From: Levilactobacillus zymae
Lineage (GTDB): Bacteria > Bacillota > Bacilli > Lactobacillales > Lactobacillaceae
Reading direction: 5' to 3'
DNA: 64,000 bases
NCBI RefSeq assembly: GCF_032190635.1
Contig: NZ_JAVLAS010000001.1
Location: 372,001-436,000 of the forward strand
Shown: one piece after another, positions 25,472 through 34,508 of the stretch
Numbering within the stretch: position 1 is the first letter of the stretch
Layout of the letters: each line of letters opens with the position of its first letter
Position numbers and translations under genes: made by a program
The notes under the pieces: model-generated
What the model was told of the DNA's origin: nothing
The model's input: the letters and a program-made list of their open reading frames with translations, nothing else
The model's database searches: none

Positions 25472-26053
25472 ATGCCAACCGTTGCCAGTATCAAGCAAGC
25501 CATCAAGGACGACCCGGCCAACGCCGAGTTCACCGCCAAGGGCTGGGACCCGCTCTTTCACGTCTTACCCAGTGCGACCATCTTAGTGATTAGTCAGGCG
25601 CCAGGTCGCATCGCCCAGGACACCGCGACCTATTTCAACGACGCCAGCGGCAAACGCCTGCGTGAATGGATGGGCGTCACCCGCGAGGAGTTCTACGATA
25701 GCGATAAGGTAGCCGTGATGCCGCTGGACTTCTACTATCCGGGAAAGGGCAAGAGCGGTGACCTGCCGCCGCGCAAGGGCTTTGCCGAAAAGTGGCACGA
25801 ACCGCTGTTGGCGCAAATGCCTAACGTCCAACTGAAATTATTGGTGGGGCAGTACGCCATTAAGTACTACCTGGGTCGCGAGCGCTACAAGACCCTGACC
25901 GCTACGGTGCAGCACTATACCGACTACCTGCCGGAGTTCTTCCCGTTGGTCCACCCGTCGCCGTTGAACTACGGGTGGCAGAAACGTAACCCGTGGTTCC
26001 AGACCGACGTGGTGCCGGACTTACAGGCCCGCGTGCGCAAGGCCTTTGACTAG
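25472..26053 (+). CDS. Uracil-DNA glycosylase superfamily protein
   Basis: The 193-residue protein has the first UDG-fold motif in ISQAPGRIAQDTATYFND and the second in LVHPSPLNYGW (HPSP). It resembles the uracil-DNA glycosylase family-4/5-like proteins of lactobacilli that lack the four cysteines of the Fe-S type, so base excision of uracil or another damaged base is likely but the exact substrate is not certain. CAGGAGG precedes ATG 25472. It is a single gene between two terminators. Confidence 0.87.
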   Translation: MPTVASIKQAIKDDPANAEFTAKGWDPLFHVLPSATILVISQAPGRIAQDTATYFNDASGKRLREWMGVTREEFYDSDKVAVMPLDFYYPGKGKSGDLPPRKGFAEKWHEPLLAQMPNVQLKLLVGQYAIKYYLGRERYKTLTATVQHYTDYLPEFFPLVHPSPLNYGWQKRNPWFQTDVVPDLQARVRKAFD

Positions 26054-26066
26054 AATCAGAACTGAA

Positions 26067-26112
26067 AAAATGACGAGTCCAGCTCATTTCCCGGCTGGAC
26101 TCGTCATTTTGA
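26067..26112. terminator. Bidirectional terminator
   Basis: AAAATGACGAGTCCAGC pairs perfectly with GCTGGACTCGTCATTTT between convergent genes. Confidence 0.9.
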
Positions 26113-26126
26113 ATTTTAAAGTGGGT

Positions 26127-27455
26127 TTAGGCCCGGTGCCAAGCGGCGTAGCCCATGGTCGGGAAGAGGCCGACCAACCGGTTGATCTGCTCGCGGCTGA
26201 ACTGAAATTCGATGGCGGGCAACAGGGTGTTGATCACGTCCGGTGCCTGGTCGCTGATCTCGGTGACGCCCACTAGGTGACCCTGGGCGTCGTGAATCTG
26301 GGTACTCTTCACGAGGGGTTCGCGGTCGATGCGGTAGTACCAGTAGGTTTCCAAGTCGTTGTGGGTGATGGTCAACCCTCGTTGCTGGGCTTCATTGACC
26401 GTGACGCCGGCCTGCGCGATTCGTGGTGAGGTGAAGACCACCGACGGGATCACCGGAAAATCAATGGGTGCGGTGGTCTGGCCGGTAAACAGCTGGGTGA
26501 GGTATTTCGATTCGAAGGTCGCGGTCGGGGTCAGCTTGGGCTGGTCGCTGGCAATCACGTCGCCGGCCGCATAAATGTTGGGTACCGTGGTCTGTAAATG
26601 GTCGTTGACCGCGATGCCGTGACGGTCGAACTGCACGCCCACGGTTTCCAGGCCTAAATCATCGAGGTGGGGGACCCGCCCCGTGGCGTCTAAGATCCAG
26701 TCGGTCGTGAGGTGTTGGTGGTCGCCGTAATCCACACCGTACCCCGGCTGGTCGCAGGTGAAGGCCTGCACGTTGGCGTTAGCGATGAAGGTGATGCCCC
26801 GCCGTTTGAGGTCGGCGACCACTAGTTGAACGTAGGGTTGGTAGAAGTGGCGCAACACCGTGTCGCCGTGCAAGAGGATGGTCACGGCGGCCCCGGCCGC
26901 GTTGGCGATGGTGGCGAACTCCAGGCTGATGTAACCACTGCCCACGATGGTCAGGTGGGCCGGTAAGTGGTCTAAGTCGAGAAAGTCGTGGCTATCGTGG
27001 GCGAGCTCGCTGCCCGGAATGGCCAGGCGGTGGGGCACCAACCCGGTCGCGATGACGATCTTTTCGGCAGTGACGGCGCGGGTTCCGTCGATGGTCACGG
27101 TGTGGGCGTCCTTGAACTTTGCGTTTCCGGTGATAACGGTAGCCCCGTGACTGGTGAGTTTGTCGATGAGTTCTTGGGGCTGGGGGTCGATGACGGCCCG
27201 TTTATGCGCCTGACTCTGGGCCCAGTTCATGGTCAACGGGCCGTCGACGATTTGGCCGACCCGGGCCCGTTCGCGGGTCAATTTCACGGCTTCGTCGAGC
27301 GTGATCTTGGCGTTACAGCCGTAGTTGGTACAGGTCCCACCCATTAAGTCACGTTCGACCACGGCGACCCGTTGTCCACTGGCGGCCAGTGGTGCGGCAC
27401 CATCGTGAGCGGCGTGCCCGCCGCCAATGTATAAGACATCGTAATCGTAAGTCAT
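26127..27455 (-). CDS. Pyridine nucleotide-disulfide oxidoreductase (class I, FAD)
   Basis: The 442-residue flavoprotein has the FAD motif YIGGGHAAHDGA at the N-terminus, the redox-active disulfide GGTCTNYGCNAK (CxxxxC, near 42-47), the NAD(P)H motif IVGSGYISLEFA and the second FAD motif NIYAAGDV. It belongs to the glutathione reductase/mercuric reductase/lipoamide dehydrogenase group, but has no N-terminal mercury domain and no neighbouring dehydrogenase-complex genes, so the substrate is open. MTYDYDV at 27455 is chosen because GAGGAGG lies upstream. A TauE-like pseudogene precedes it, but a terminator separates the two. Confidence 0.88.
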   Translation of the reverse strand: MTYDYDVLYIGGGHAAHDGAAPLAASGQRVAVVERDLMGGTCTNYGCNAKITLDEAVKLTRERARVGQIVDGPLTMNWAQSQAHKRAVIDPQPQELIDKLTSHGATVITGNAKFKDAHTVTIDGTRAVTAEKIVIATGLVPHRLAIPGSELAHDSHDFLDLDHLPAHLTIVGSGYISLEFATIANAAGAAVTILLHGDTVLRHFYQPYVQLVVADLKRRGITFIANANVQAFTCDQPGYGVDYGDHQHLTTDWILDATGRVPHLDDLGLETVGVQFDRHGIAVNDHLQTTVPNIYAAGDVIASDQPKLTPTATFESKYLTQLFTGQTTAPIDFPVIPSVVFTSPRIAQAGVTVNEAQQRGLTITHNDLETYWYYRIDREPLVKSTQIHDAQGHLVGVTEISDQAPDVINTLLPAIEFQFSREQINRLVGLFPTMGYAAWHRA

Positions 27456-27540
27456 CAATGATTCCTCCTCGTGGTATTTTATAGGATAAACGTACCGAAA
27501 ATAATCCCCCAACGCAACCATTTAGCCTGTTACGGCCTGC

Positions 27541-27573
27541 AAAAAAACGCCACGGCAATTCTGCCGTGACGCG
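27541..27573 (-). terminator. Terminator of the TauE/SafE-like gene
   Basis: CACGGCA and TGCCGTG pair around ATTC; the minus strand continues with seven T. Confidence 0.85.
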
Positions 27574-27579
27574 CGAAAC

Positions 27580-28296
27580 TCAGAAGAAGAGATAATAAAT
27601 ACCGCTTAACCCGATGAAGCCGTAGATCCATTTTTTGATGGTGTCTCCGTCCAGCCGGGTCAACAAGCGTGCCGCCAGCATGGTGCCCAGACTGGCGGCG
27701 ACCATTCCCACCAGAATGTAGGGGATATCGTGGACTGTTAAGATCCCGTTGGCCACCCGGACGCTAGCGATGTAGAAGGTGTCGATCAGGAAGAACCCCT
27801 GAATGTTGCCGATGTATTCCGGCATGGACTTGGACAACGAGAGGTAGTAGAGCGCCATCAGGGGTCCACCGATGCCGAACAACCCGTTGAAAAAGCCGGA
27901 GATGATCATGAAACTACCGGCGATATACCAGGGGTAGCGGTGCGCCCCGGCGTTTTTGGCGAACGTGAAGTATAGGCTTAACGCCACTAACAAGCCACCT
28001 AACATCATTCGCAGCAGGTGGGTGTCGAGTACGTGGCCTAAATGGACCGACCAGGTGGCCACCGTGGCGTAGATTAGAAACGGCACGATGAGACGTTTGA
28101 GCTGAACGTGGTGGCGGTAGCGGATGGTCAGCCCCAAAACGCTGGTAAGCATGATGACGCCACCGATGCCGGCGGCCTACGCGATGGGCAGGATCGTCGG
28201 GAAGAAAATCATCATGATGATGACCGCCCCGAAGCCGGTCAGGCCTTGAACCAGACCGGCGAATAAGGCGGGAAATGCAATTAACGCCCAGGTCAC
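27580..28296 (-). pseudogene. TauE/SafE-family anion exporter gene with an internal stop codon
   Basis: From GTG 28296 (AGGAGG nine bases upstream) the frame reads MTWALIAFPALFAGLVQGLT and then GFGAVIMMIFF, the usual start of the family, followed after 39 codons by TAG at 28179-28177. The same frame then continues without break from AAGIGGVIM to 27580, with the second half-repeat motif GFFNGLFGIGGPLMALYYLS. Full length would be about 238 residues, normal for the family. Only the distal 190 residues could be translated from ATG 28152, and they lack the first helices. The family exports sulfite or organosulfonates. Confidence 0.85.
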
Positions 28297-28412
28297 GATA
28301 CCCGGCCTCCTTTTTTCTGAAGTGTTGTCTCTAGTGTGGGGGACGGGTGGATTTCTGTCAACGGGCGGTCAGCGGGACGTGAGTACGCCGTGCAAAAAAA
28401 TCGGCCGTTCTC

Positions 28413-28443
28413 TTGACTTAGAGTCGACTCTAACGCTTACACT
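28413..28443 (+). promoter_or_regulatory. MerR-type promoter with overlong spacer and palindrome
   Basis: TTGACT (28413-28418) and TACACT (28438-28443) are separated by 19 bases, the distortion typical of MerR-activated promoters. The spacer contains the perfect 16-bp palindrome TTAGAGTCGACTCTAA (28418-28433). A MerR gene lies nearby at 28586-29068, but no protein gene follows this promoter. Confidence 0.6.
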
Positions 28444-28449
28444 GAATGA

Positions 28450-28583
28450 GCTTGATTCAGCGATTGACGACTCCCCCGGGCAGGTCTGCCCCGTTGATCG
28501 CTGGGTTGTAGTCCATTTTGAGGATCGATAACAACCGATCACTTGTTGCACTTAAAAAGGACGCCGATTGCGGCGTCCTTTTT
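28450..28583 (+). ncRNA. Candidate non-coding transcript from the MerR-type promoter
   Basis: No reading frame with a ribosome binding site follows the promoter. The 134 bases contain a long hairpin (GCGAT...ATCGC, 28460-28501, with the inner stem GGGCAG/CTGCCC), a second stem GATCG/CGATC near 28523-28540, and end at a strong terminator. The start point is inferred from the -10 position. Expression is not proven. Confidence 0.45.
28554..28583. terminator. Bidirectional terminator
   Basis: AAAAAGGACGCC pairs perfectly with GGCGTCCTTTTT; five T on both strands. It serves the minus-strand MerR gene and the plus-strand candidate RNA. Confidence 0.9.
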
Positions 28584-28585
28584 GG

Positions 28586-29068
28586 TTACCGGTCGAGGTG
28601 CCCCAAGTCTTGGGGGTCCGCCCCGTCGGCGACCAGTTGGTTGAATTTTTCGCGCAAGGCCGGGTCGGTCTGTGTGGTGTCCGGCAGGTAGTTGACGGTC
28701 TCCGTCCCTGCTTGAATGGCGCGCTTGTAGTACCACTTCTTCCAGCGCAGGAAGTCCATGGTGTGTTGGAGCGCCGCCATTTTTTCTTCGAGGGCCTGTT
28801 CCTGCTCGGCCAGGAAGTCGTACCGTTCGTCGAGCGTCCGGTCACCGGCCAGACATAAATCGATGAACGTGCCGATTTGTTTGACCGGTAAGCCGGCCTC
28901 CTTTAGGCAACTGATGGTTTCTAAATAGTTGAAGTCGGCGTCCTTGAAGACGCGCCGACCCGCGGCGTTGCGGTCGACGAAGGGGAGTAAGCCTTCCTTG
29001 TCGTAATAGCGCAGGGTGTACGTACTGATGTCGAGGCGTTTGGCCACCTGACCAATGGAATAGGGCAT
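28586..29068 (-). CDS. MerR-family transcriptional regulator
   Basis: The 160-residue protein starts with the MerR winged helix (MPYSIGQVAKRLDISTYTLR, then YYDKEGLLPFVDRNAAGRR) and has a long coiled-coil dimerisation helix (residues about 75-110). The C-terminal part lacks the Cys pattern of metal sensors but resembles lactobacillar MerR proteins of the aldehyde/redox type. A palindromic operator lies just upstream (29085-29104) and suggests self-regulation. AGTAGG precedes ATG 29068. The 19-base-spacer promoter at 28413 is a possible target. Confidence 0.88.
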   Translation of the reverse strand: MPYSIGQVAKRLDISTYTLRYYDKEGLLPFVDRNAAGRRVFKDADFNYLETISCLKEAGLPVKQIGTFIDLCLAGDRTLDERYDFLAEQEQALEEKMAALQHTMDFLRWKKWYYKRAIQAGTETVNYLPDTTQTDPALREKFNQLVADGADPQDLGHLDR

Positions 29069-29084
29069 GGGATTACCTACTTTC

Positions 29085-29133
29085 TAGACTTAAAGTTAAG
29101 TCTAACTATAATTGTTTGTTTAAAATTTCGCAA
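29085..29133 (-). promoter_or_regulatory. Promoter and operator of the MerR gene
   Basis: On the minus strand TTGCGA (29133-29128), 17 bases, TATAGT (29110-29105). The perfect palindrome TAGACTTAAAGTTAAGTCTA (29085-29104) follows the -10 directly. Confidence 0.75.
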
Positions 29134-29204
29134 CTGTTTCCGCCGGGCGCGGGGACCGCACGCGGTATAATGGGGGCATTCACACTGACGAAAGAGGGCA
29201 TTCC

Positions 29205-29741
29205 ATGATTGAAGAAACGCAACGGGTGCGGGTGCGCAACCTGGTCGAAAGTGACCTGGCGGACTACCAACGCATCCTGGCCTACCCCGTGATGGCCACG
29301 GCGAACGGCACCACTAGTAGTACGGCGCCCGACCTGCTCGCCTACTGGTTCGAAAAGGATCGTCACAGTCCCTACGCCTTTGCGGTAATCGACCGGATCG
29401 AACACCACTTTATCGGCGCCATTCTCTATTATCCGCACCAGAACCAGCCGGCCGTTTACGACCTGGGGTACTTCCTGGAGCCGAACGCCTGGGGCCACGG
29501 CTACATGGCCGAGGCGGTCCGGGAGAGTTGGACGTTAATCCGCCGAGAAGGGGGCCTTCTGACCGACTTGTACGCGGATTGCCTGCCAGATAATCACCAA
29601 TCGCAGCGGGTTTTAGCCAAGTTGGACTTTCAGCCGGTGGCGCCAACCAGTGACGTGGCAAGCGACCAGGACCCGGCCGAGGCACTGTGGTTCAAACGTT
29701 CGTTTAGCTCGGCTACCAGGGAGGCGAGCTCCCATGTTTAA
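29205..29741 (+). CDS. GNAT-family N-acetyltransferase (RimJ/RimL type)
   Basis: The 178-residue protein has the GNAT core: VRVRNLVESDLADYQRIL at the start, the beta-4 strand YDLGYFLEPNAWGHGYMAEA with the acetyl-CoA pyrophosphate loop WGHGYM, and the beta-5 segment ADCLPDNHQSQRVLAKLDFQ with the conserved Asn. This pattern is that of ribosomal-protein-alanine acetyltransferase-like enzymes; the acceptor is unknown. GAGGG lies before ATG 29205 and a TATAAT -10 at 29169. Its 3' end overlaps the LysR gene start by eight bases. Confidence 0.88.
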   Translation: MIEETQRVRVRNLVESDLADYQRILAYPVMATANGTTSSTAPDLLAYWFEKDRHSPYAFAVIDRIEHHFIGAILYYPHQNQPAVYDLGYFLEPNAWGHGYMAEAVRESWTLIRREGGLLTDLYADCLPDNHQSQRVLAKLDFQPVAPTSDVASDQDPAEALWFKRSFSSATREASSHV

Positions 29742-30561
29742 CTACCTCAAAACCTTTCGCTTGGTGTACGAGACCCGGAGTTTTTCGCTAACGGCCACCC
29801 AACTTTTCGTGACCCAACCGACCATTTCCCACCAAATCAAACAACTGGAAGCCCAACTGGGCGTGCAGCTCTTTCACCGCAGTGGCAATCACGACGTTGA
29901 ACCCACCGCGGCGGCACAAATCCTGTACGCCGATTCAACTCAGCTATTGGCCACGTGGCAGGCCACGACCCGTAAGCTAGAAGCCACCACCCAGCAGAAG
30001 TCGTTGATGGTGGTCTTGGGCGCCTCACAGACGATTGCGCTGACCCTCTTGCCGGATCTGATTCCGCAGTTACACGCGCAGTTCCCCCAGGCGGCGTTAC
30101 GCATCAAGATGATGAATTCCCAACAGGTCTTACAACAGCTCCAAGCCCACCAACTCCAAATCGGGTTGATCGAAAAACCGGTGGTGGCAAACGGCATCGA
30201 ACGGGTGGCGGTGATGCATGACCAACTGGTGCGTATCGGCGAAGACACGGGCATCTGGTTGACCCGTGAGCGGGGGTCGGGGACCTATCAATACACCCAC
30301 CAGTACCTGCAGGAAGCGGGCATTGTGCCTCAACAACTGATTGAAATTGACAACGTCAACCTGATCTTGTCCCTGGTCCAACGGGGGATGGGGCAAACGG
30401 TGGTCTCCCAACGCCTGGTTCCCGCGGGCGTCACGGCGCACCCGCTAGGCGCTCATTTCGACCGGCAATTTTACCTACTATCGAATCAGGCCGACGTGGT
30501 ATTGGACAGCCAGTTGCGCGCGGTTTATCAGGCCCTTCAATCAATATTGACGACCGATTAG
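29734..30561 (+). CDS. LysR-family transcriptional regulator
   Basis: The 275-residue protein has the LysR N-terminal helix-turn-helix (MFNYLKTFRLVYETRSFSLT, then ATQLFVTQPTISHQIKQLEA) and a shortish effector domain. ATG 29734 follows GGGAGG and overlaps the acetyltransferase gene, suggesting cotranscription. The effector is unknown. The stop codon lies seven bases before the IS30-type element, so the normal downstream context has been changed by insertion. Confidence 0.9.
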   Translation: MFNYLKTFRLVYETRSFSLTATQLFVTQPTISHQIKQLEAQLGVQLFHRSGNHDVEPTAAAQILYADSTQLLATWQATTRKLEATTQQKSLMVVLGASQTIALTLLPDLIPQLHAQFPQAALRIKMMNSQQVLQQLQAHQLQIGLIEKPVVANGIERVAVMHDQLVRIGEDTGIWLTRERGSGTYQYTHQYLQEAGIVPQQLIEIDNVNLILSLVQRGMGQTVVSQRLVPAGVTAHPLGAHFDRQFYLLSNQADVVLDSQLRAVYQALQSILTTD

Positions 30562-30568
30562 GACCTAT

Positions 30569-31611
30569 GGTAGATTGTAAAATTAATCCGAACGCTGTTC
30601 GGACAAAAAAGATCAGCTTCCTTTAAAATGGTGTTTACCACAAACCCATCTTTTAGGAGCTGATCTTTTGTCTAGTATAACCTATTCCGAACGAATTAAA
30701 ATCGAAACCTTTTGTGAACTAGGGCTGTCCAATATCCAAATGGGCGTTCGGCTGAACCGATCACCGTCAACAATTTCTTATGAATTATCTCGATGTCAAC
30801 CTTATCAGGCTGAATTAGCACAAACAGATGCCGAATACAAGCGATCACGATGTGGTCGGAAAACTAAGCTGAGCGATGAGTTAAAGCAAAAAATTCTCAA
30901 CCATTTACGTCTAAGCTGGTCACCAGGAATGATTGCTCACGAATTTAAACTAGCTACTAAATCTATTTATAATTGGCTAAATCAGGGGAGAATTGATTTC
31001 TCCTTGAATGATCTACCTGAACATGGCGTACGCCAACGGCGTAACGTTGACCAACGATCCAAATATAATCAATCTTTGGGGCGATCAATTGAACAGCGTC
31101 CCATGATGATTAATCAACGTAATCGCATCGGCGATTTTGAACTAGATACAGTCGTTGGTCCTCGTGGGCATAGTAAGGCAGTTTTATTAACTTTAATCGA
31201 TCGAAAATCACGGTTCCTTTGGGCATACCGGTTAAAAGATCGAACGACAGCGAGTGTTAATGAAGCACTGACTAAGTTCCTAACAACTTTTAATGGACCG
31301 GTGCACAGTTTTACTGTGGACCGTGGTACTGAGTTTAGTGGGCTAGTATCATTTGAATCACAATATGGTATTAAGACCTATTACTGTCATGCTTATACGC
31401 CAGCTGAACGTGGTAGTAATGAACGCTTTAATCGGAATTTACGTTATTTTTATCCTAAGGGGACTCGTTTTGAGCACATTAGTGCTCAAGATTTAACGAC
31501 GACGTTACTCCAAATTAACCAGCGACCGCTTAAAATACTCGACTGGGAAACACCGTATCAGGTTATGCTGACCAATTTGTCCAAAAATTCGGATTAAATT
31601 TGCAATCTACC
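30569..31611 (+). mobile_element. IS30-family insertion sequence, 1043 bp, CTAT target duplication
   Basis: Left end GGTAGATTGTAAAATTAATC and right end (complement) GGTAGATTGCAAATTTAATC form inverted repeats with three mismatches. CTAT is present at 30565-30568 and 31612-31615. It lies between the LysR gene and phosphoketolase, about 140 bases upstream of the latter's start, and may have altered its promoter region. Confidence 0.9.
30668..31597 (+). CDS. IS30-family transposase
   Basis: The 309-residue protein starts at TTG 30668 with AGGAG eight bases upstream. It carries the N-terminal helix-turn-helix (GVRLNRSPSTISYELSR) and the DDE motifs GDFELDTVVG, VDRGTEF and ERGSNERFNRNLR. It is intact and about 45-50 percent identical by eye to the transposase at 5028, so the two elements are different IS30 members. 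Confidence 0.93.
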   Translation: MSSITYSERIKIETFCELGLSNIQMGVRLNRSPSTISYELSRCQPYQAELAQTDAEYKRSRCGRKTKLSDELKQKILNHLRLSWSPGMIAHEFKLATKSIYNWLNQGRIDFSLNDLPEHGVRQRRNVDQRSKYNQSLGRSIEQRPMMINQRNRIGDFELDTVVGPRGHSKAVLLTLIDRKSRFLWAYRLKDRTTASVNEALTKFLTTFNGPVHSFTVDRGTEFSGLVSFESQYGIKTYYCHAYTPAERGSNERFNRNLRYFYPKGTRFEHISAQDLTTTLLQINQRPLKILDWETPYQVMLTNLSKNSD

Positions 31612-31752
31612 CTATCGATAAAAATAATTTATAGACCGATATAAAGGATCGGAATCGCCAAAGCCTTGTGGTTCTTGGGGTTTGCGCTTAAACTAAAGCC
31701 ATCAATTGGGTCGTTCCAATTTGCAAAACGGTTAAACAAGGAGGGCTTTAGC

Positions 31753-34140
31753 ATGACTGATTTTGATTCACGAGACTATTTGACGCTGGTTGACAAGTAT
31801 TGGCGTGCGGCAAATTACATTTCGGTGGGCCAGTTATATTTACGCGACAATCCTTTGTTAAGACGCGAGTTGCGGGTCGATGACGTGAAGTTCAAACCCA
31901 TTGGGCACTGGGGAACCATTGCCTCACAGAACTTCATGTACGCGCACCTGAACCGGGTCATCAAGAAGTACAACCTGAAGATGTTTTACATCGAAGGTTC
32001 CGGTCACGGGGGCCAGGTGATGGTTTCCAATTCCTACCTGGACGGCAGTTATAGTGAAATTTATCCTCGAATCACGCGAGACACCACGGGGCTTCAACGC
32101 CTGTTCAAACAGTTCTCGTTCCCCGGTGGGGTCGCGTCTCACGCGGCACCAGAAACGCCGGGATCCATGCACGAAGGGGGCGAACTGGGCTATTCCATCT
32201 CGCACGGGGTTGGCGCCATCTTGGACAACCCGAACCAAATCGCGGCCGTGGAAATTGGTGACGGCGAGGCCGAGACCGGTCCGTTAGCCACCTCGTGGTT
32301 CTCTAATAAATTCATCAATCCGGTCAACGACGGCGCCATTTTGCCGATGCTGAACCTCAACGGCTTCAAAATTTCGAACCCCACGATTTTATCGCGGATG
32401 ACGGACCAAGAATTAAACGACTATTTCGAAGGCTTAGGCTGGCAACCCTATTTCGTCGAGACGGACGGCCAGCGCAGTGACGAAATGGCGGTTCACGAAC
32501 GCATGGCGCAAACCATGGACCGCATCGTGGAACAGATTCAGGCCATTCAGTCCAAGGCGCGTTTGACTCATGACGAAACGTTGCCGACTTGGCCGTTATT
32601 GATTCTACGGTCCCCTAAGGGCTGGACGGGGCCACAATACGACCTGAATCACTTGCCAATCGCGGGATCGTTTAGGGCCCACCAAGTCCCATTGCCGGTG
32701 GATGCGACGCACATGACCCATCAGGCGCTTTTGGTGAACTGGTTACGGTCATATCACCCAGAAATGTTGTTTGATGAAAATGGGCGCTTGAACGCCGATA
32801 TTCAGGCTACCACGCCACAGGGGACTCAACGCATGGCGATGAATCCAATCGTGAACGGCGGGCTGTCCCCACAACCGCTGAATTTGCCGGATCTCCAACC
32901 TTACGCGGTGAAGATCGACCGACCGGGGGCTCAAGACGCCCAGGATACCGAGGTCTTAGCGAAAATGTTGACCCAGACGATGAAGACCAACCCGTCCACG
33001 TTCCGGGCGTTTGGCCCCGACGAAACCAAGTCCAATAAATTTTTCAGTATGCTGGACTACGGTAAACGGCAGTGGCTAGAACCGATTCAAGAACCCAATG
33101 ACGAGGACATGGCCCCCGCGGGTCGGGTCTTAGACGCGCAGTTGTCGGAACACCAAGTAGAGGGCTGGTTAGAGGGGTATGTGTTGAGTGGTCGGCACGG
33201 CTTCTTTGCTTCCTACGAGGCATTTACCCGGGTCATCGACTCGATGTTGACGCAGCACTACAAGTGGTTGCGTAAGGCGTCCGAACAACCTTGGCGACAT
33301 GATTACCCGTCATTGAACATCATGAACGTCTCACACGCCTTCCAGCAGGACCATAACGGGTACACGCACCAAGATCCCGGCATGCTGGGTCACCTGGCGG
33401 AAAAGGGCCACGAATTGGTGAACGAATACATCCCGGCCGATGCCAACTCGTTACTGGCTGTAATGCACAAGGCTCTGACCGTGCGCGAAAAGATCAATCT
33501 GATCGTGGCATCGAAGCACCCTCGGCCCCAGTGGTTCAGCTTAGACGAAGCGCAAACGCTGGTCCACCAAGGCCTGGGCATCATTCCGTGGGCGTCCAAC
33601 GATGAAGGCCATCCCGACGTGGTATTTGCGGCGGCCGGAACGGAGGCCACTATGGAATGTTTGGCGGCCATCGACCTTTTGCACCAAGCCTTTCCGAAGT
33701 TGCGGGTGCGCTTCGTCAACGTGGTGAATATCTTGAAACTCCGGCCGGCGGGGACGGACCAAGACAGTCGTGGTCTGACGGATGCGGAATTTGACCGCTA
33801 CTTTACCACGGATGCGCCGGTAATTTTCGCCTTCCACGGCTTTGAAAATACGTTTAGAGGTCTGGTTTACGCCCGGCACAACCACAATATCGACTGCCAC
33901 GGTTACCGCGAAAACGGGGACATTACCACGCCGTTCGATATGCGGGTGTTAAACGAACTGGACCGGTTCCACCTGGCGAAATCAGCCATCCACAAGACAG
34001 CGTTTGCAACCCAAGCGCAGGACTTCGACCACCATATGGATCAGTTACTCCAGAAGCACCATGATTATATCCGCGAATACGGTCGGGACATTCCCGAAGT
34101 GCGGGCATGGCGCTGGTCCAATCCCTTTCAAGGGAATTAA
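31753..34140 (+). CDS. xpk: Xylulose-5-phosphate/fructose-6-phosphate phosphoketolase
   Basis: The 795-residue thiamine-diphosphate enzyme cleaves xylulose 5-phosphate (or fructose 6-phosphate) with phosphate to acetyl phosphate and a triose or tetrose phosphate, the key step of heterolactic fermentation. Family motifs are present: [44 protein letters not shown], the ThDP motif GDGEAETGP (near 170) and [20 protein letters not shown] lies before ATG 31753. It is somewhat divergent from the main L. plantarum enzymes by eye, so it might be a second paralogue. The IS30-type element lies just upstream and a strong terminator downstream. Confidence 0.96.
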   Translation: MTDFDSRDYLTLVDKYWRAANYISVGQLYLRDNPLLRRELRVDDVKFKPIGHWGTIASQNFMYAHLNRVIKKYNLKMFYIEGSGHGGQVMVSNSYLDGSYSEIYPRITRDTTGLQRLFKQFSFPGGVASHAAPETPGSMHEGGELGYSISHGVGAILDNPNQIAAVEIGDGEAETGPLATSWFSNKFINPVNDGAILPMLNLNGFKISNPTILSRMTDQELNDYFEGLGWQPYFVETDGQRSDEMAVHERMAQTMDRIVEQIQAIQSKARLTHDETLPTWPLLILRSPKGWTGPQYDLNHLPIAGSFRAHQVPLPVDATHMTHQALLVNWLRSYHPEMLFDENGRLNADIQATTPQGTQRMAMNPIVNGGLSPQPLNLPDLQPYAVKIDRPGAQDAQDTEVLAKMLTQTMKTNPSTFRAFGPDETKSNKFFSMLDYGKRQWLEPIQEPNDEDMAPAGRVLDAQLSEHQVEGWLEGYVLSGRHGFFASYEAFTRVIDSMLTQHYKWLRKASEQPWRHDYPSLNIMNVSHAFQQDHNGYTHQDPGMLGHLAEKGHELVNEYIPADANSLLAVMHKALTVREKINLIVASKHPRPQWFSLDEAQTLVHQGLGIIPWASNDEGHPDVVFAAAGTEATMECLAAIDLLHQAFPKLRVRFVNVVNILKLRPAGTDQDSRGLTDAEFDRYFTTDAPVIFAFHGFENTFRGLVYARHNHNIDCHGYRENGDITTPFDMRVLNELDRFHLAKSAIHKTAFATQAQDFDHHMDQLLQKHHDYIREYGRDIPEVRAWRWSNPFQGN

Positions 34141-34160
34141 CTTTGGGTTCACTTCCTAAA

Positions 34161-34200
34161 AAAAGAGCAACGCCCCTGCTGCCGGGCGTTGCTCTTTTAC
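34161..34200 (+). terminator. Terminator of phosphoketolase
   Basis: AAAGAGCAACGCCC pairs with GGGCGTTGCTCTTT; TTTT follows. The CTAG target of the next element begins at its last base. Confidence 0.9.
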
Positions 34201-34203
34201 TAG

Positions 34204-34493
34204 GTTCTGTTTTAAAAATCAAACACTGATTTGCATAACCATTCATTACCTCTCGTTGAAGAGAATCCAGTTTAATTGTTGTGATAACCCGTGTAAGCTG
34301 GAGGGCCAGTCAGAAATGGGCTCAGGAGGGAAATGGGCTAGTGTTGGCTGGCGTCTCCTGCCAGCTGAACCTCAGACACAGGTCGGTCTTCAAGACCTGA
34401 ACTGTGGGCTTGAAGCCGTGCCCACTCCGTTCCAGCCCGTTTCTGACTGGCCAGGAAGCGTTGAATTCTCCAGATTGATTTTTAAGACAGGTC
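34204..34493. mobile_element. MITE-like non-autonomous element, 290 bp, CTAG duplication, multi-hairpin interior
   Basis: The ends GTTCTGTTTTAAAAATCAA and (complement of right end) GACCTGTCTTAAAAATCAA are inverted repeats with three mismatches. CTAG flanks both sides (34200-34203, 34494-34497). No gene is inside. The interior has a long stem, GGCCAGTCAGAAATGGGCT (34304-34322) with AGCCCGTTTCTGACTGGCC (34434-34452), enclosing smaller hairpins such as GGCTGGC/GCCAGC, GGTCTTCAAGACC and GGCTTGAAGCC. The CTAG target is that of the IS5-type element at 2525, whose transposase class could mobilise it. Confidence 0.75.
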
Positions 34494-34508
34494 CTAGTTT
34501 TAGCGGTG

